Shown here one piece after another: positions 45,458 through 55,977 of a stretch of DNA of 64,000 bases (position 1 is its first letter; each line of letters begins with the position of its first letter). Origin of the DNA: Byssochlamys sp. IMV 00236 (taxonomy: Eukaryota > Ascomycota > Eurotiomycetes > Eurotiales > Thermoascaceae); contig MSJH02000598.1 of NCBI GenBank assembly GCA_001931875.2, positions 1 to 64,000 on the forward strand, read 5' to 3'. The notes under the pieces are model-generated. The model saw only the letters and a list, made by a program, of their open reading frames with translations. It was not told the origin of the DNA and ran no database searches. A program made the translations under genes and the position numbers.

Positions 45458-45785
45458 GGACTCCTCGACGATGAACAACATTCAGCTGACATGGTTTCTT
45501 TGATACCTCTGGGGTTTCTGCAAAGGAGCAAGAAATGTTACCAATACTAGGATGTACAAGGTATTTTCTTCCATCCATAATTTGGATCTCTCCTCTTGCA
45601 TTTCTGTTGCAGGCAACTGGAAGGTTCTATATCGATACCAGAGAAATCAAGAACGGGAAGATAAACAGTTATTTCTGAACTTTGTGCGGAAGATATTATG
45701 TTGGTTGCCTGATGAACGGCCGACTGCAGAGGAACTCGCACATGACGAATTCTTGATGCAACCAGTATTAGCAGGCAGAGTTTAG
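45458..45785 (+). pseudogene. Relic of an SR-type (SRPK-like) protein kinase, C-terminal part
   Basis: Two segments read as the end of a fungal SRPK-family kinase domain. Segment 1 (45458-45560) reads GLLDDEQHSADMVSLI and then GFLQRSKKCYQY followed by TAG at 45548-45550, where the family has a tryptophan. A normal-looking intron (GTATTT...TTGCAG, 45561-45612) follows. Segment 2 (from 45613) gives GNWKV and then QLFLNFVRKILCWLPDERPT and AEELAHDEFLMQP before the stop. The Gly-Pro-Pro-Pro usually found after the MI-x-LL stretch is missing, and the part between GNWK and KQLF is shortened. No catalytic core is present upstream. Kinase identity is from remembered family motifs. Confidence 0.7.
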
Positions 45786-46074
45786 TTTCAGGAAACTCGA
45801 TGAGACCAGCTTACTTATATTAGCCTGTTCTGCAGTCTGAAACTAATAAATAGAGATTTCATAACTAGTTTAAGTATTAACTATTTGATCTATTCGTTTC
45901 TAATTACTTGCGAGCTTATATGTACCTTGATATATATTCTATTTCGAACAACGGCGAGCTGGAACTCGGCAGACCCGTGAACTGTGCTGAACACTACCCA
46001 TTTAGTAAGAGTGCGGAAATGTACTGCTCAAGCCCTCGAAACTCCAATTGCTTTATTGGTATTGGAATCTCATA

Positions 46075-47337
46075 TCAACCATCCCGACTGCTGATGTTCT
46101 GATGCAGCCATTCTCTCCACTCTGGGTCGCTCAAAATTGATCTCACACGGGCCTCAAGCCATTCTGTGTTTCCCCAAAAGCCCCAGGAAGCCTGGAATCT
46201 GCACCAGTCAACCAGGGCCGTTTCCCAGTGTCGTATGAATGTTTCCCATTCGTACCGGTCCGATTCTTTATCCCGGAGGAGAATCGTGTGGTACCGCTTT
46301 AGCAGTTGCCTCTCGCCATCACGCATCGTCAGCTGCTCGGACAAAGGCTCGTTGGCATCAACAAGCATATGCAGAGGAACCGAGCATGTAAACAGTTTGG
46401 CGAGGTCACAGACTCCCAGGCCCAGCCCGATGTACTGGAAGTCAAAGAATGCCACCCTGTCTCCATTAGTTGTTGTGAAGAGATTCTCCGACTTGACGTC
46501 GCCATGAATATACGACTCAATCGACCTCCCACAGGGAGTTAGAAATAACGCAACCATCTCAGCGACAGACAATGAGGAGCCTTCTGGGGCCTTGCACAGG
46601 GCTTCTGACCACTCCGACTCTGTATCTTGAGCTAGAGAAACATATTCTTTACGTCGTGTCGCAAGGTACGTGTACCCTCCGTTGAGCCACAGCCCGCTCT
46701 CAATATCCTTGGCTGCGCTCTGTCTTCTACTGGATTCTTCAAGCGGTGGCAAGACATACTTGTCAATATCAAGACTATCTGGCAGCAGCTCCCATGAACG
46801 GCGGTGGAAGCCGGCCAGCCAGTCTAACGCCCCATGCACTTGTGTACGGTTCAGTTCGCCCCTCTTTTCGCCTGCGACTGGAAACCTTGGACGCAGATCG
46901 ACCATGATGGTAGCCATCAGACCTCGCAGTTCCTCCTCGCCTTCCTTGCCATCCATGCCTCGCGTCGAGGCAAGACATTTGGCGACAGCAATCTCGTCGC
47001 CCAGCAGCGGAACCACCTCACTGTAAAAGAACTGCTCCACCTCGTAACTCAGCATCTTTCGCAGATGGCCCTCATCTTTATCCTCATAGCCAGCGCTTTT
47101 CTTTGGAGGTGAGATGAGCTTCAGGATGAGAGGATAAGTGGTCCCCGCGGCTCCTGATCCAACCCCGCAAAGCTTGCTAAGATGCCCTGCGACTTCGTCG
47201 GTAGTAGCTCGGGCGGTAATTGCGCAGATGTGTCCGTAACCTGCCCACAACGTCTGTAAGATAGTACATGAGACGAGGTCGAGCGAGTGCCACGACAGCA
47301 TGATGCTAGCGACGCGGTCGGGGCGCGGAGGAGCCAT
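46075..47337 (-). CDS. APH/choline-kinase-like phosphotransferase
   Basis: Small-molecule kinase fold; substrate unknown. Intronless, 420 residues, ATG at 47337 (MAPPRPDRVASIM). The N-lobe has a nucleotide-binding strand/lysine region (TTYPLILKLISPPKK) and a Glu-bearing helix (LSYEVEQFFYSEVV). The catalytic loop is YIHGDVKSENLF (H-G-D-x4-N) and the metal-binding aspartate is in VAFFDFQYIGLGLGVCDLA, the DFQ variant seen in ecdysteroid-kinase-like and fungal APH proteins. An accessory helical region with LDWLAGFHRRSWELL precedes the catalytic loop. No neighbouring gene suggests a pathway. A TCACGTGA element is about 160 bp upstream. Confidence 0.8.
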   Translation of the reverse strand: MAPPRPDRVASIMLSWHSLDLVSCTILQTLWAGYGHICAITARATTDEVAGHLSKLCGVGSGAAGTTYPLILKLISPPKKSAGYEDKDEGHLRKMLSYEVEQFFYSEVVPLLGDEIAVAKCLASTRGMDGKEGEEELRGLMATIMVDLRPRFPVAGEKRGELNRTQVHGALDWLAGFHRRSWELLPDSLDIDKYVLPPLEESSRRQSAAKDIESGLWLNGGYTYLATRRKEYVSLAQDTESEWSEALCKAPEGSSLSVAEMVALFLTPCGRSIESYIHGDVKSENLFTTTNGDRVAFFDFQYIGLGLGVCDLAKLFTCSVPLHMLVDANEPLSEQLTMRDGERQLLKRYHTILLRDKESDRYEWETFIRHWETALVDWCRFQASWGFWGNTEWLEARVRSILSDPEWREWLHQNISSRDG

Positions 47338-47493
47338 TGCGACTACTTAGAGACTGGCCCGACAGATGACCCCAGGCTACAAGTAGTATATGTCCTTTGG
47401 GGATTATTCTGCGGTAGATTGGGAAAATGTGAGATATGACCAGTCGAATTTACGATAAATCTCTACTGCGGTGTCTGAAGATATCGTCTGTGA

Positions 47494-47501
47494 TCACGTG
47501 A
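47494..47501. promoter_or_regulatory. TCACGTGA palindrome upstream of the phosphotransferase gene
   Basis: Same 8-bp E-box palindrome as before rps29, here about 160 bp upstream of the ATG at 47337. Seen directly; function inferred. Confidence 0.35.
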
Positions 47502-47701
47502 CATTTAACAGTAAATAGAATGCTCAAATAGGCATCAAGTGTCAGGCTACTCAGAATCATTTCCAGGGCTCCTGAAGAAATAAGAAAGTGAAAATTAAAT
47601 GTTGACTTCTGTATAATGGCTCGTGTTGATTGGACAACCCTGCTTTATCCCGTTATCTGCGAAAGCGGGAGGGCGCCCGAAATACTGATCGTCTTATCCA
47701 A

Positions 47702-47728
47702 CTACCTAGGTAGGTTAGGTACCTAACC
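47702..47728. repeat. Two overlapping perfect palindromes
   Basis: CTACCTAGGTAG (47702-47713) is a perfect 12-bp palindrome and GGTTAGGTACCTAACC (47713-47728) a perfect 16-bp palindrome; they share one base. Intergenic. Confidence 0.9.
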
Positions 47729-49204
47729 ATTCCATCGGAAGAAGAAGAAAAGAAAAAATGTTGAAGTTGCATTGGAACTGCCTTCCTCATGTATTCCACA
47801 TAATCACTGAATTTTGTGTCATTCACAATAGAGTTAAAGATCAAAACCGAGGCTGCCTCTTCCATAATCTGCCAGTTCCATAACAATTCACTCCACTGAT
47901 TTTTGGATCTCGGGGCTGCCTCTCATCCTCTCTCCTCACTCCTATTTGCCTTTTCTTTTGTGCTACTGAGCCCGTTGAATCAGAAGTATCTTATACGTTT
48001 TATCCTTTCAATACCTCTGATCAATTCACCGAACACCGTATATCGTCATAGTATCCACGACTCATTTGCCTCCTCTTCCTCTCTCCTTCATAATGCAATC
48101 CTGTATAGCGCAGACAGGCGCACGAACTTTCTCGAGTTGATTTATTTATACCGCTTACTGCTACGACGTACAAGAACTTAGATTTTCGCGCCTAATGGCG
48201 GCGCCATACCTGCAGCCGACGAGCAATAGGGATATATAACCTTTCGACAATGGTAGGCGACTGAAACTTCTGAGGATATATTATCGAAAGAACAAGCTCT
48301 TTCCTGAAGTTGCAAGGGAAAAAACAACGCTGGAGAACCATAGAGGTGTTCTTTTTAAAGCATCGGGGCGTATTATCGCAGTACGAGCGAAGGATTCAAT
48401 CGCCCCACGCACGCCAGATACACGCAAGGTTCCTGCAGGGCAATATGATGTCAATAAAAGATGATACATTCACATATAGTTGATGGTGCAGGGCGGGAGC
48501 AATTCTGGAACATAAAGCAACTTTGAGAAATGCTTTTACCACAGCTTCAAGAAAAAGTCGGTTATGCAAACAGTGGAAATACAAGACACCGATATGTGTT
48601 GTCGGAACTCCATACCGCTCGACCAAAAAGGAGAAGGCTTTGTTGGTCTCCCTGGGCCTAACATATACGGCATGACTCGCTACTGAAAAGTGGGTGGCCG
48701 ACACTCCCGAGGAAATCGCTGCAAAGGCACGGGTCTATGAAGACTGGTACGCGGGCCTGACGGGAAGAATGCACAGAGCAAGGATGCACGGATATACGCG
48801 AGACATCGGGCCATTGGTTCAGAGCTGGAAAACATTGAAGAAAGACTAGGAGCGATTCATAGCTGTAGGCTATTCGACGATAGTGGCTTGAATTAGTGGG
48901 AGTCAAGAAGGCTATCGCGCAAAGCCAGTTCAAGCAACTATAGATCTTATGCGAATATGAGGTTGTTGTTTCGTACGCAGGAAATCTGGTAAACAAAGTG
49001 TATTTGGAGACGCAGGGCCGAAATAGAGCTTGCGATTTACTAACTTATTCTGTAACTTAGATAGATATGGCTTCGAAGAAAGCTTCTACGTCAGGAAACT
49101 TCATATAGTATAATCATATGCTAGGTTTCAGAAAGATACAGCTATCTATTGTCCTAATCAGGGTATATTGTGCGCTTTATTTCATTATAAACAGGCGTGA
49201 CAAA

Positions 49205-50573
49205 TTAAACATCCAGCGTCTTACCCAGCTTCGAACTCTCCTTGGCCAGCTCGATAATTCGAATAACAGCGCTAGAGTCCTCGGGCTTAACGGGGACTTC
49301 GCCCTGGCCAGCAAGAGCGCGGGCAAGGACGCGGTAGTATTCGGTATACATCGGGGGCTGGGCGGTAGGGTAGGTCTCTGCGACGGGCTTGCCGTCCTTG
49401 ATGGTGGTCAGGACACCTGATTGAGAGGGATATTAGCAATGCTGCGCGAATAGTATTGATCGAAGGAGAAATATGAGAGCGATAAAAACATACCGTATTT
49501 GTCAGGGGATTCTTCAGCGTAGCCGTTGTTGCCTGGTCTGAGGCCCGCCTTGAGCTGGTCTTCCTGGACGTCGAGGTGGAACTAGTTGCGATCAAGTCAG
49601 TATGGACCTCACCTGTAGTGCTGTATCGAGAATGTCCTACCTTCTTGTAACTGGCCTTATCTCCGCGGATCCAGAATCTGAGCTGTTTCTCCTCCGGGCT
49701 GACAACTGCAGCCTTGGCGGTCACCAAAGGTCCCTTGGCATAGTGCAGCAGCACTGTGAAAGAGTCTTCGAACCCAGTCGTGTTGTTCTCTCTCTGTGTC
49801 CCGATGAATCCAGTCACCTTGTCTGGCTTTCCGAACAGGTGGTATGCCTGGTCGAGCAGGTGCGTGCCCAGGTCATAGATGGCACCACCTGCGGGAATGA
49901 TCTGTGTCTTCCAGGAGGTCGAGTTAGCAGGGACTTCGGGACGATGACGGTCGAAGTGAGTTTCGTATTCGACGACACGGCCCAGAGTCCCGTTCTTGAT
50001 GAGTTGAGAAGCAGTGACGAAGTCAGAGTCCCAGCGGCGGTCTGTAAAGATAGTCTGTTAGAGAGAACATTCTGAGTAGGGACATGAGAGAGATAGAACG
50101 AACTTTGGTAGACCGTCAGCAGCTTGTTCTGCTTTTTGGCAAGAGCAATAAGCTCATCTGCTTCCTGGGAAGTCGGTGTGAAGGGTTTCTCGACGACAAC
50201 TGCAAATAATCATCAGTATCAGTCAATAGCAACCACACCCATACAATTTCCCTCGACAGATATGAAAACCCATCGTTCTGGCAAACATACCATGCTTCCC
50301 CGCCTCCAGGGCCAGCTTGGTCAGAGCAACATGCGAGTCTGGAGCCGTCGTCACAATCACCACGTCGACACCCTCATCCTTCACTAACTCCTCCGCGCTG
50401 CGGTACGACTTGATACCCGGCCAGTCCTTCTCCGCATCGTCATCGGGCTTGGGTGTTCTCTGCACAATTGCATATAGCTTGTAGTCGGGCAGCGCATTGA
50501 CGAAGGGGATATGGAAGATCTTGGCACTGAAACCGTAGCCTATAATTCCGATATTCCAGGTCTTGGACGCCAT
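49205..50573 (-). CDS. Gfo/Idh/MocA-family NAD(P)-dependent oxidoreductase
   Basis: Sugar/polyol-type dehydrogenase; substrate unknown. Exons 50573-50291, 50199-50104, 50041-49641, 49581-49494 and 49416-49205 give 359 residues. The Rossmann motif is in WNIGIIGYGFSAKIFHIPFV, followed by VDVVIVTTAPDSH. The conserved catalytic lysine occurs in VVVEKPFTPTS, created by the first splice. The second domain includes GGAIYDLGTHLLDQAYHLFG, with Asp and His at the expected catalytic positions, as in yeast YMR315W-like and fungal oxidoreductases. Introns are 91, 62, 59 and 77 nt. The next gene upstream is a decayed O-methyltransferase on the same strand. Confidence 0.9.
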
Positions 50574-51149
50574 TCTGATTTGTTCGTTTCTTTGTAGACT
50601 GGAGTAAATTGGATTGTACGATAACCCTGAGGAGGAAAAAAAGAAAAAAGACAAAAGCGATATCTGATACCCCTTTTAAATCCGAGGAGTACCAACAGCT
50701 TTATATGTCGGGGAAAACGCGATTATCTCTATGTACACCGCAGAGCTTTTAATTAGGCAAATTTATAATACCAGATGGACGAATCCGCGGTTCACGTCGC
50801 AGTGGCGCTGGGCAGGTCAACGCGGCCGGAAGCTTTGCAATAGCGGGGCAGAGGTGAAAAGCGCGGGGTCTAGCTCGCTCAGCTTACCTAGAGAGAGCCG
50901 TTTCGATCCATTAATATTGTCGATCGCCGATCTCATCACAAAACGACTAGCTTAATAATTTTGTGTAGATGTGATCTCGACTAGAAATGACGCGTGTCGG
51001 CTATGGAAAAAATGGATAAAGAGCAACTGTACTAATTGCAACGTCTTGTGAGATTGTCATACCTAATCGTACTCATCATTATCCGCGTGGCTTGCAACGC
51101 CTGCTGGAACGTTCTCCGGGTCGGAATTAGTATTCTGTATCCTCCGGAA
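50574..51149. other. Intergenic: dehydrogenase promoter
   Basis: About 580 bases between the dehydrogenase ATG and the 3' end of the methyltransferase pseudogene. No ORF or repeat of note was recognised. Confidence 0.55.
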
Positions 51150-51971
51150 TTATGATTCCTGTTCTACGCCGACACATTTCGTGATTTCGACACCGTCCTG
51201 GAGCGTGCATGAGTTCACAGTACATATCAGGAGAGTTTGAGATTGAACGTAAGAACTTACGGGCTCGCCAGTTGGCTCGAAACTGTTGTGGAGGGTGGTT
51301 GCGTAGACGATATTGGGAATTCTGGGGAAATCGAGGACAGGCTGCTGTTATTCCTCCTTGTTCTTGTATTGATTCTTTGTGCGTTTCTTGATCCCTTCGT
51401 AGTTGTAGCCCTTGTCGGCTCTGTCCTGGATTGCTTGGCCCTTCTGTATTCGAGATGCGGCGAATTCCACGGGATCAGAACATTGTCAGCTGCAAGCACT
51501 GTACCGGACGAGATCAGGCCACAGTATTCGCAGAGCTTGAGGTTGGTCGTATAGGAAAGCTTGTAGTGATTGAGGAACATCAGTTCAACGTGTTTGACCT
51601 CGCCGCTGGTATACAACTTGTGCGAGGATAGATCCCTGCGTCCAATAAATGTGCGAACGAAGTAGACTTGGGGGTTCTCTCTATACGGAGAAATCGTTTA
51701 CCGCGTGTGCGACACTGCGTCTCCAAATAGGATCGTGGTGTAACCGACGAAATTTAAACACCCAGTTCGAGCATGAATGGCGGAACATCGTTTCCACAGT
51801 TAAATCAATGACAGTCTTGCCTTTTGCATGGCTGACATTCATCAGGTCTTGTTGGGACTTTGCGAATCCATCGATGACGTCCAGCACTTTGCGTGGATTG
51901 CCGCGAATCTCGATATTTGGGCTGGCTGTAGACGAAATGGAGGAGTTGAATCTCGCCTCTCCATCGTCAAA
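51150..51971 (-). pseudogene. Decayed catechol O-methyltransferase-like gene
   Basis: The COMT order of motifs is readable only by switching frames. From 51971 down: FDDG, then HFVYSQP in a shifted frame, then IRGNPRKVLDVIDGFAKSQQ and LMNVSHAKGKTVIDL. The SAM-binding stretch appears as MLELG ending in TAA, with GYTTILFGDAVSH in another frame, and GKRFLRIER in a third. SGEVKHVELMFLNHYK and CGLISSGTVLAADNV follow, then NSFEPTGEP in a further frame. A GTAAGT...CTCCAG intron then precedes DGVEITKCVG and a stop at 51152-51150. At least four frame disruptions plus a missing segment make a working enzyme impossible. The 5' exon(s) were not found. Confidence 0.82.
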
Positions 51972-53135
51972 CTGCACTATAGTAAGTAGTAAGCACGAAT
52001 TACACAATATACTCTAAAGGTACATGCACAGGTAGCAGCAATAGGAACACAGGCTTGCCCTTCTGGAGAACGCGGGATGTCCGCTTTGCTTTGATCAAAG
52101 GCAGGGCTGCTATTTGCGACAGTCACTTTGACAGTTGACAGACAGAAACAGGTCATCAAAGAATCAGTTACTATCCCAGCAAATCTCATCTATTGCCAAC
52201 ATGGACGAAAGGGTTCCCTGTTGCTCGTTCCTCGTGGAATGATGGGAGAAATCTTGACCAACTGGACTAAGAAAAGGTGACCACCTTGAGTATCCTTCTA
52301 GTCGTACTTTCACTAAGATATTTACTCCACAGGATTGTCGCACGGATATTACCGTTCTCTGAACCGAGATTTCCGTACAGTGGATATAGATCGACGCCAA
52401 CTGCGAATGCCGACTATCAGCAGCCGAAGCTTGCCTTAAATTCCAACTATGGACGCACTGCATGACGCCGCATGAAACAAATTTATGAATCAGAAACTTG
52501 AGCACTGCGTCATAACACACACAACAGGCCTTTTGCGACCAGGGAAAAAAGGCATGTCTAGAAGGATTGTCTTGTCTTCTACGGCAGCTGCTTGTCCTCT
52601 TGGACAGGAATAATGATAAGCTCACTGGGAATTGGATTCTTAACTTCTGTGAGTATCCGTGCTTTTGAATCCTGATCTTCGCGCATCTTGGCGCGCCGTT
52701 GTCCAGCCTCCACTCGGCTCGGCTGTTAGGCTGCTTAGCTCGACCATCCCAGTGGACCAAACTACTCTAGAGCTCACCTCAAAATAGCTTTGTTGATTGC
52801 CAGCCTCCTCGAAGCTGCTAGCTTTGCAGCTTGCATTGTCAGTGCAAGATCAGACGATTGTCTGCGAGCAGGACAATAATGGGGCATACCGGGCGCAACG
52901 CCTCTTCACGGCAGACATGTGAAACAAAAAGGTCCAGCGCTAGAACCACGACAGGTCTACAACAGATGAGGCCGCATAGATGGAGCTCCATCTCCTAACC
53001 GTCATGATTCCGCAACGGATTGAAGCCCGATGGCAGGAGACCGGACTACAAGCAGTGGCCAACCCAAAAGCTACACGGCTCTGGAGGAAGCGGCCTGACG
53101 TTCCGAATCCGCTGGTTGCAGCTGCAAGCGTCTGA
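51972..53135. other. Intergenic between pseudogene and ATP-grasp gene
   Basis: About 1.2 kb that should hold the ATP-grasp promoter and the lost 5' part of the methyltransferase. A 198-codon minus frame at 52164-52760 lacks recognisable motifs and is Cys/His/Ser-rich like random sequence. Nothing else seen. Confidence 0.5.
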
Positions 53136-53258
53136 ATGGTCCACGTTGCTGCTTGCCCACCTGTCTATTTCGACTGTCGCAGCTACGGCCCTGCCTCGTC
53201 ACCGCTCCTCGACACAGAATCAGATATATTGTTAGCTAACCTCCGCGTGTCCATCAGG

Positions 53259-54836
53259 ATGGAGTCTGTTTCCTCGAAAACCAAAGCCAAACCCGCTACA
53301 GAGTTGAGGTCGAGCACGCCCGCAGCCATGGCCAGACGTGCTTTTCTACGGGCGGCGCGAGCCCTGAATACGCTCCCGATAAGCGTAGCTGACTGCCATG
53401 ATAATTCGGCCCCGGATCCTTTCTACCACCTGTTCCTAATAGCAATCTCGGTCGCTTTACTCCCGATCGATACCTCGATTCTCCTGGCATCTTATCTGCT
53501 GGGGTCCCTTCCGCTTCCCGGAGATGGCCCCAACCTGCGACGACATACTGTCTTGCAAGACGCTCAGTTCTATCCCAAGACGGTCCTTATCACAGGAGTG
53601 GATACACCGCATGGCCTGGCACTGGCACGACTCTGGTACTATGCGGGCCATCGGGTGGTAGGTGCGGACGTCGGCAATCTCGCCGTACGTTCGGCCGGTA
53701 GTATGTCGAAAACCATAAGCGCATACTATCACATCCTCAAACCCCAATACGTGTCGTGTCTTCTCGACATTATCAACAGGGAGAAGGTCGATCTCTGGAT
53801 CCCATGTTCAGACATGCCATCGGCCACAGAGGACGCTATGGCCAAGGAGATCGTCGAGAGTAGAACCGAGTGCAAGTGCATTCATTTCGGCACCGATCTA
53901 GCAACCGTCTTCAGTCAAAAAGAAACCTTCACGCAATGGGTCTTCGAGAAGGGGCTGCCTCTGCTCGAGAGACACCAGGTCCGTTCTCGAGATGCGGTAC
54001 ACAAGATCTTACATCGGTCTCCGACCAAGACGTATCTCATGCGCAAGATGAAACCCGCGGAAGCAGACAAACTTGATGCTCTCAGTCTACCGAAGAGGAC
54101 CCCTAGCCAGACATATTCGGATGTAAGCGTCATAAAGGTCACCAAGGATGAACCGTGGACCCTGTACCAGCAAGTGCGAGCGGGAGAGTACTTTGCAGAC
54201 ATGCTCTTGGTTTACGGTCAGATAAAGGCTTTCAAGGCACGCCCCGCACGTTCTGAGTCGGGTTTTGGAGAATCCCGCCTCGATGAAGGACTATCGATGG
54301 CTATGCACAATGTCATGCAAACCTTGGCCGCCAAAGGAGGATCCCGGATGACGGGTCATCTCTCAGTCAAGCTGCTGGTAGATGAAGAGATCACCGGCAA
54401 TTCTGTCAAGCATGTTATCTATATTGGAGACTGTGAGCAGGGCACGGCTGCGGTCAAGAGCCTCCTCCAAGACCCTACCAGCAATCTAGCGCCCGCCTAC
54501 CTATCAGCGCTAACCCCGCACGTAAATGGCGTCCATAAGGCCGGTCCTGTCAGGCCCGAACATGACCCGATCAAAGCCTTTATGTCGACCACCCATCAGG
54601 AATACAGCAGCGTCTCGACAACAGTGGACGGCTACATTACCAAGCTCCTGCCGACGCGCCAGGTCTCCAAGGTCGTCAGTTCCTTGGCTAGGCAGACCGA
54701 ACACCTGTTCATCTGGCAGGACCCGCGCTTCTGGCGACTCGATCCGCTTCCTTGGTGGTGGGAAGCGCATGTGTGTCGGCCGCTGAAGGAGTTCAACGAG
54801 CTCTCGAACGCGACCAAAGCTGCCAAGACGTCATGA
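53259..54836 (+). CDS. ATP-grasp enzyme (orphan carboxylate-amine ligase-like)
   Basis: Probably activates a carboxylate with ATP and joins it to an amine; substrate unknown. The ATG at 53259 (A at -3) gives 525 residues; an in-frame ATG at 53136 (T at -3) would add 41 residues that look non-conserved. No intron is needed. A basic N-terminus is followed by a hydrophobic segment (YHLFLIAISVALLPIDTSIL, LLASYLLG) that could anchor it to a membrane. The pre-ATP-grasp Rossmann-like domain begins KTVLITGVDTPHGLALARLW and continues to VDLWIPCSDMPSATED. The QKETFTQWVFEKGLPLLE segment is where ligases bind nucleotide. Family call is from fold-level pattern; the usual metal-binding Glu/Asn residues could not be assigned confidently. 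Confidence 0.7.
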   Translation: MESVSSKTKAKPATELRSSTPAAMARRAFLRAARALNTLPISVADCHDNSAPDPFYHLFLIAISVALLPIDTSILLASYLLGSLPLPGDGPNLRRHTVLQDAQFYPKTVLITGVDTPHGLALARLWYYAGHRVVGADVGNLAVRSAGSMSKTISAYYHILKPQYVSCLLDIINREKVDLWIPCSDMPSATEDAMAKEIVESRTECKCIHFGTDLATVFSQKETFTQWVFEKGLPLLERHQVRSRDAVHKILHRSPTKTYLMRKMKPAEADKLDALSLPKRTPSQTYSDVSVIKVTKDEPWTLYQQVRAGEYFADMLLVYGQIKAFKARPARSESGFGESRLDEGLSMAMHNVMQTLAAKGGSRMTGHLSVKLLVDEEITGNSVKHVIYIGDCEQGTAAVKSLLQDPTSNLAPAYLSALTPHVNGVHKAGPVRPEHDPIKAFMSTTHQEYSSVSTTVDGYITKLLPTRQVSKVVSSLARQTEHLFIWQDPRFWRLDPLPWWWEAHVCRPLKEFNELSNATKAAKTS

Positions 54837-55977
54837 CTCGCGATGGGATTGGTGATAGGTATCTGCGACCGCTGTTTCGATATTCCCTTTGTGTTTCCTA
54901 TCGGTTTTCTTTCCTATGTTGCGGTGTTTGGCATGGTTTGAAGATAGCATAGCGTGGCGTTGGAATGAGCTCGATTGCAGTGTAAGCTGTGTACCGACGT
55001 ATCGCGATTATGGTACGGCGCGCAGAGACACGTCTTGACGATTTCCTTTGTCATTATTTATACAAACCTAATGTGTCGTATAAAAACAGTAGTCTTGCTT
55101 TTTCTCCCGTAGTTACACTCATGGGTCTGGGCCTCTGAGGTCTCGAAGATGTCATGCGTGACTTTCTGCTGTTGTAGGGCTGAGCTGAAGTTGCACAGAA
55201 AATGCCCATGATTGTGGCTGAAGCACCATTTCCATAAATAGATGTAACGGTGATGCCTCGTGTTTGCGATAGCTTATTCGATAACATGGGCATTAGCAGC
55301 AGCGCCAGTCCCGGCCGTCATTCGAAGCAAGTTAGTAGCAGCCAATTGATTCTTCAGACTCCAGAGCTACCTGGCGTGGCTGGTGACTCCATCGCAACAG
55401 ACCGCTGTGGTCTAGTCTGACTGTTAGTCTGCTATATCCCGAGAGACGGCGTTGCGAGCGCCAAGTGTGGCTTGGACAATTCCTGGACAGGCAAAAGATG
55501 CCCGAGAGGTCCGCGCGAGCCAACTGGTCTGGACAGTGCGGAATCCACCTCTCGTAGCCCAGTGTTACAAGCTGACGTCGCCTTCGTGGACTCCTTTGCA
55601 CCATCCTATCTTTTTTTTTCTCCGCCAAAAGAATCGTTTGAGAGTCTCTATACCTCCCTTTTCTTTTTCTCAGTTGTCATCGATACGAGGGTTCACGCAG
55701 CGGAGCGTATTCATTTTTTTTTTCCTCTTCAGCGACACTCTCCGGCTGCCTAGCTTTACCTGGCCGTGTGTAAACAATCACCCCTCACCCTCGTGCCTGA
55801 AAACGCTATCGACACATCACTGTTGACGCAAGAGACGAAAACTACGGAGATAAAGTCTAGTGAGAGGTGGAAGGCTCTCTCGCTCTACTCGGGCGACCTT
55901 GAGTAGGACCTGTGAACGGCGGGATAAAAGGCAGCCGACTTCCTTTGATATCGACCCCATCTGCACCTTGCGCAGAG
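54837..55977. other. Intergenic: ATP-grasp trailer and MARVEL-gene promoter
   Basis: About 1.1 kb between two plus-strand genes. The second half has poly-T/CT-rich runs (55605-55730) typical of a fungal leader. Frames such as 55452-55826 begin without conserved motifs and are considered chance. Confidence 0.55.

Larger units (their letters stand above)
47338..49204. other. Long intergenic region without a convincing gene
   Basis: About 1.9 kb. It holds a TCACGTGA octamer (47494-47501) and nested palindromes (47702-47728). A minus-strand frame at 47653-47886 has a Trp-rich protein-like stretch but no ATG at its start. Frames at 48396-48996 show no domain and no codon pattern that convinces me. 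CT-rich sequence lies around 47900-48120. Confidence 0.5.

Noticed and set aside
48396..48996. Overlapping frames on both strands of 48.4-49.0 kb
   Set aside because: A plus-strand reading containing EDWYAGLTGRMHRARMHG looked protein-like but is interrupted by stops and matches no family I know.
52164..52760. 198-codon minus-strand frame near the methyltransferase pseudogene
   Set aside because: Composition rich in Cys, His, Ser and Arg without motifs; it does not match the missing COMT N-terminus.
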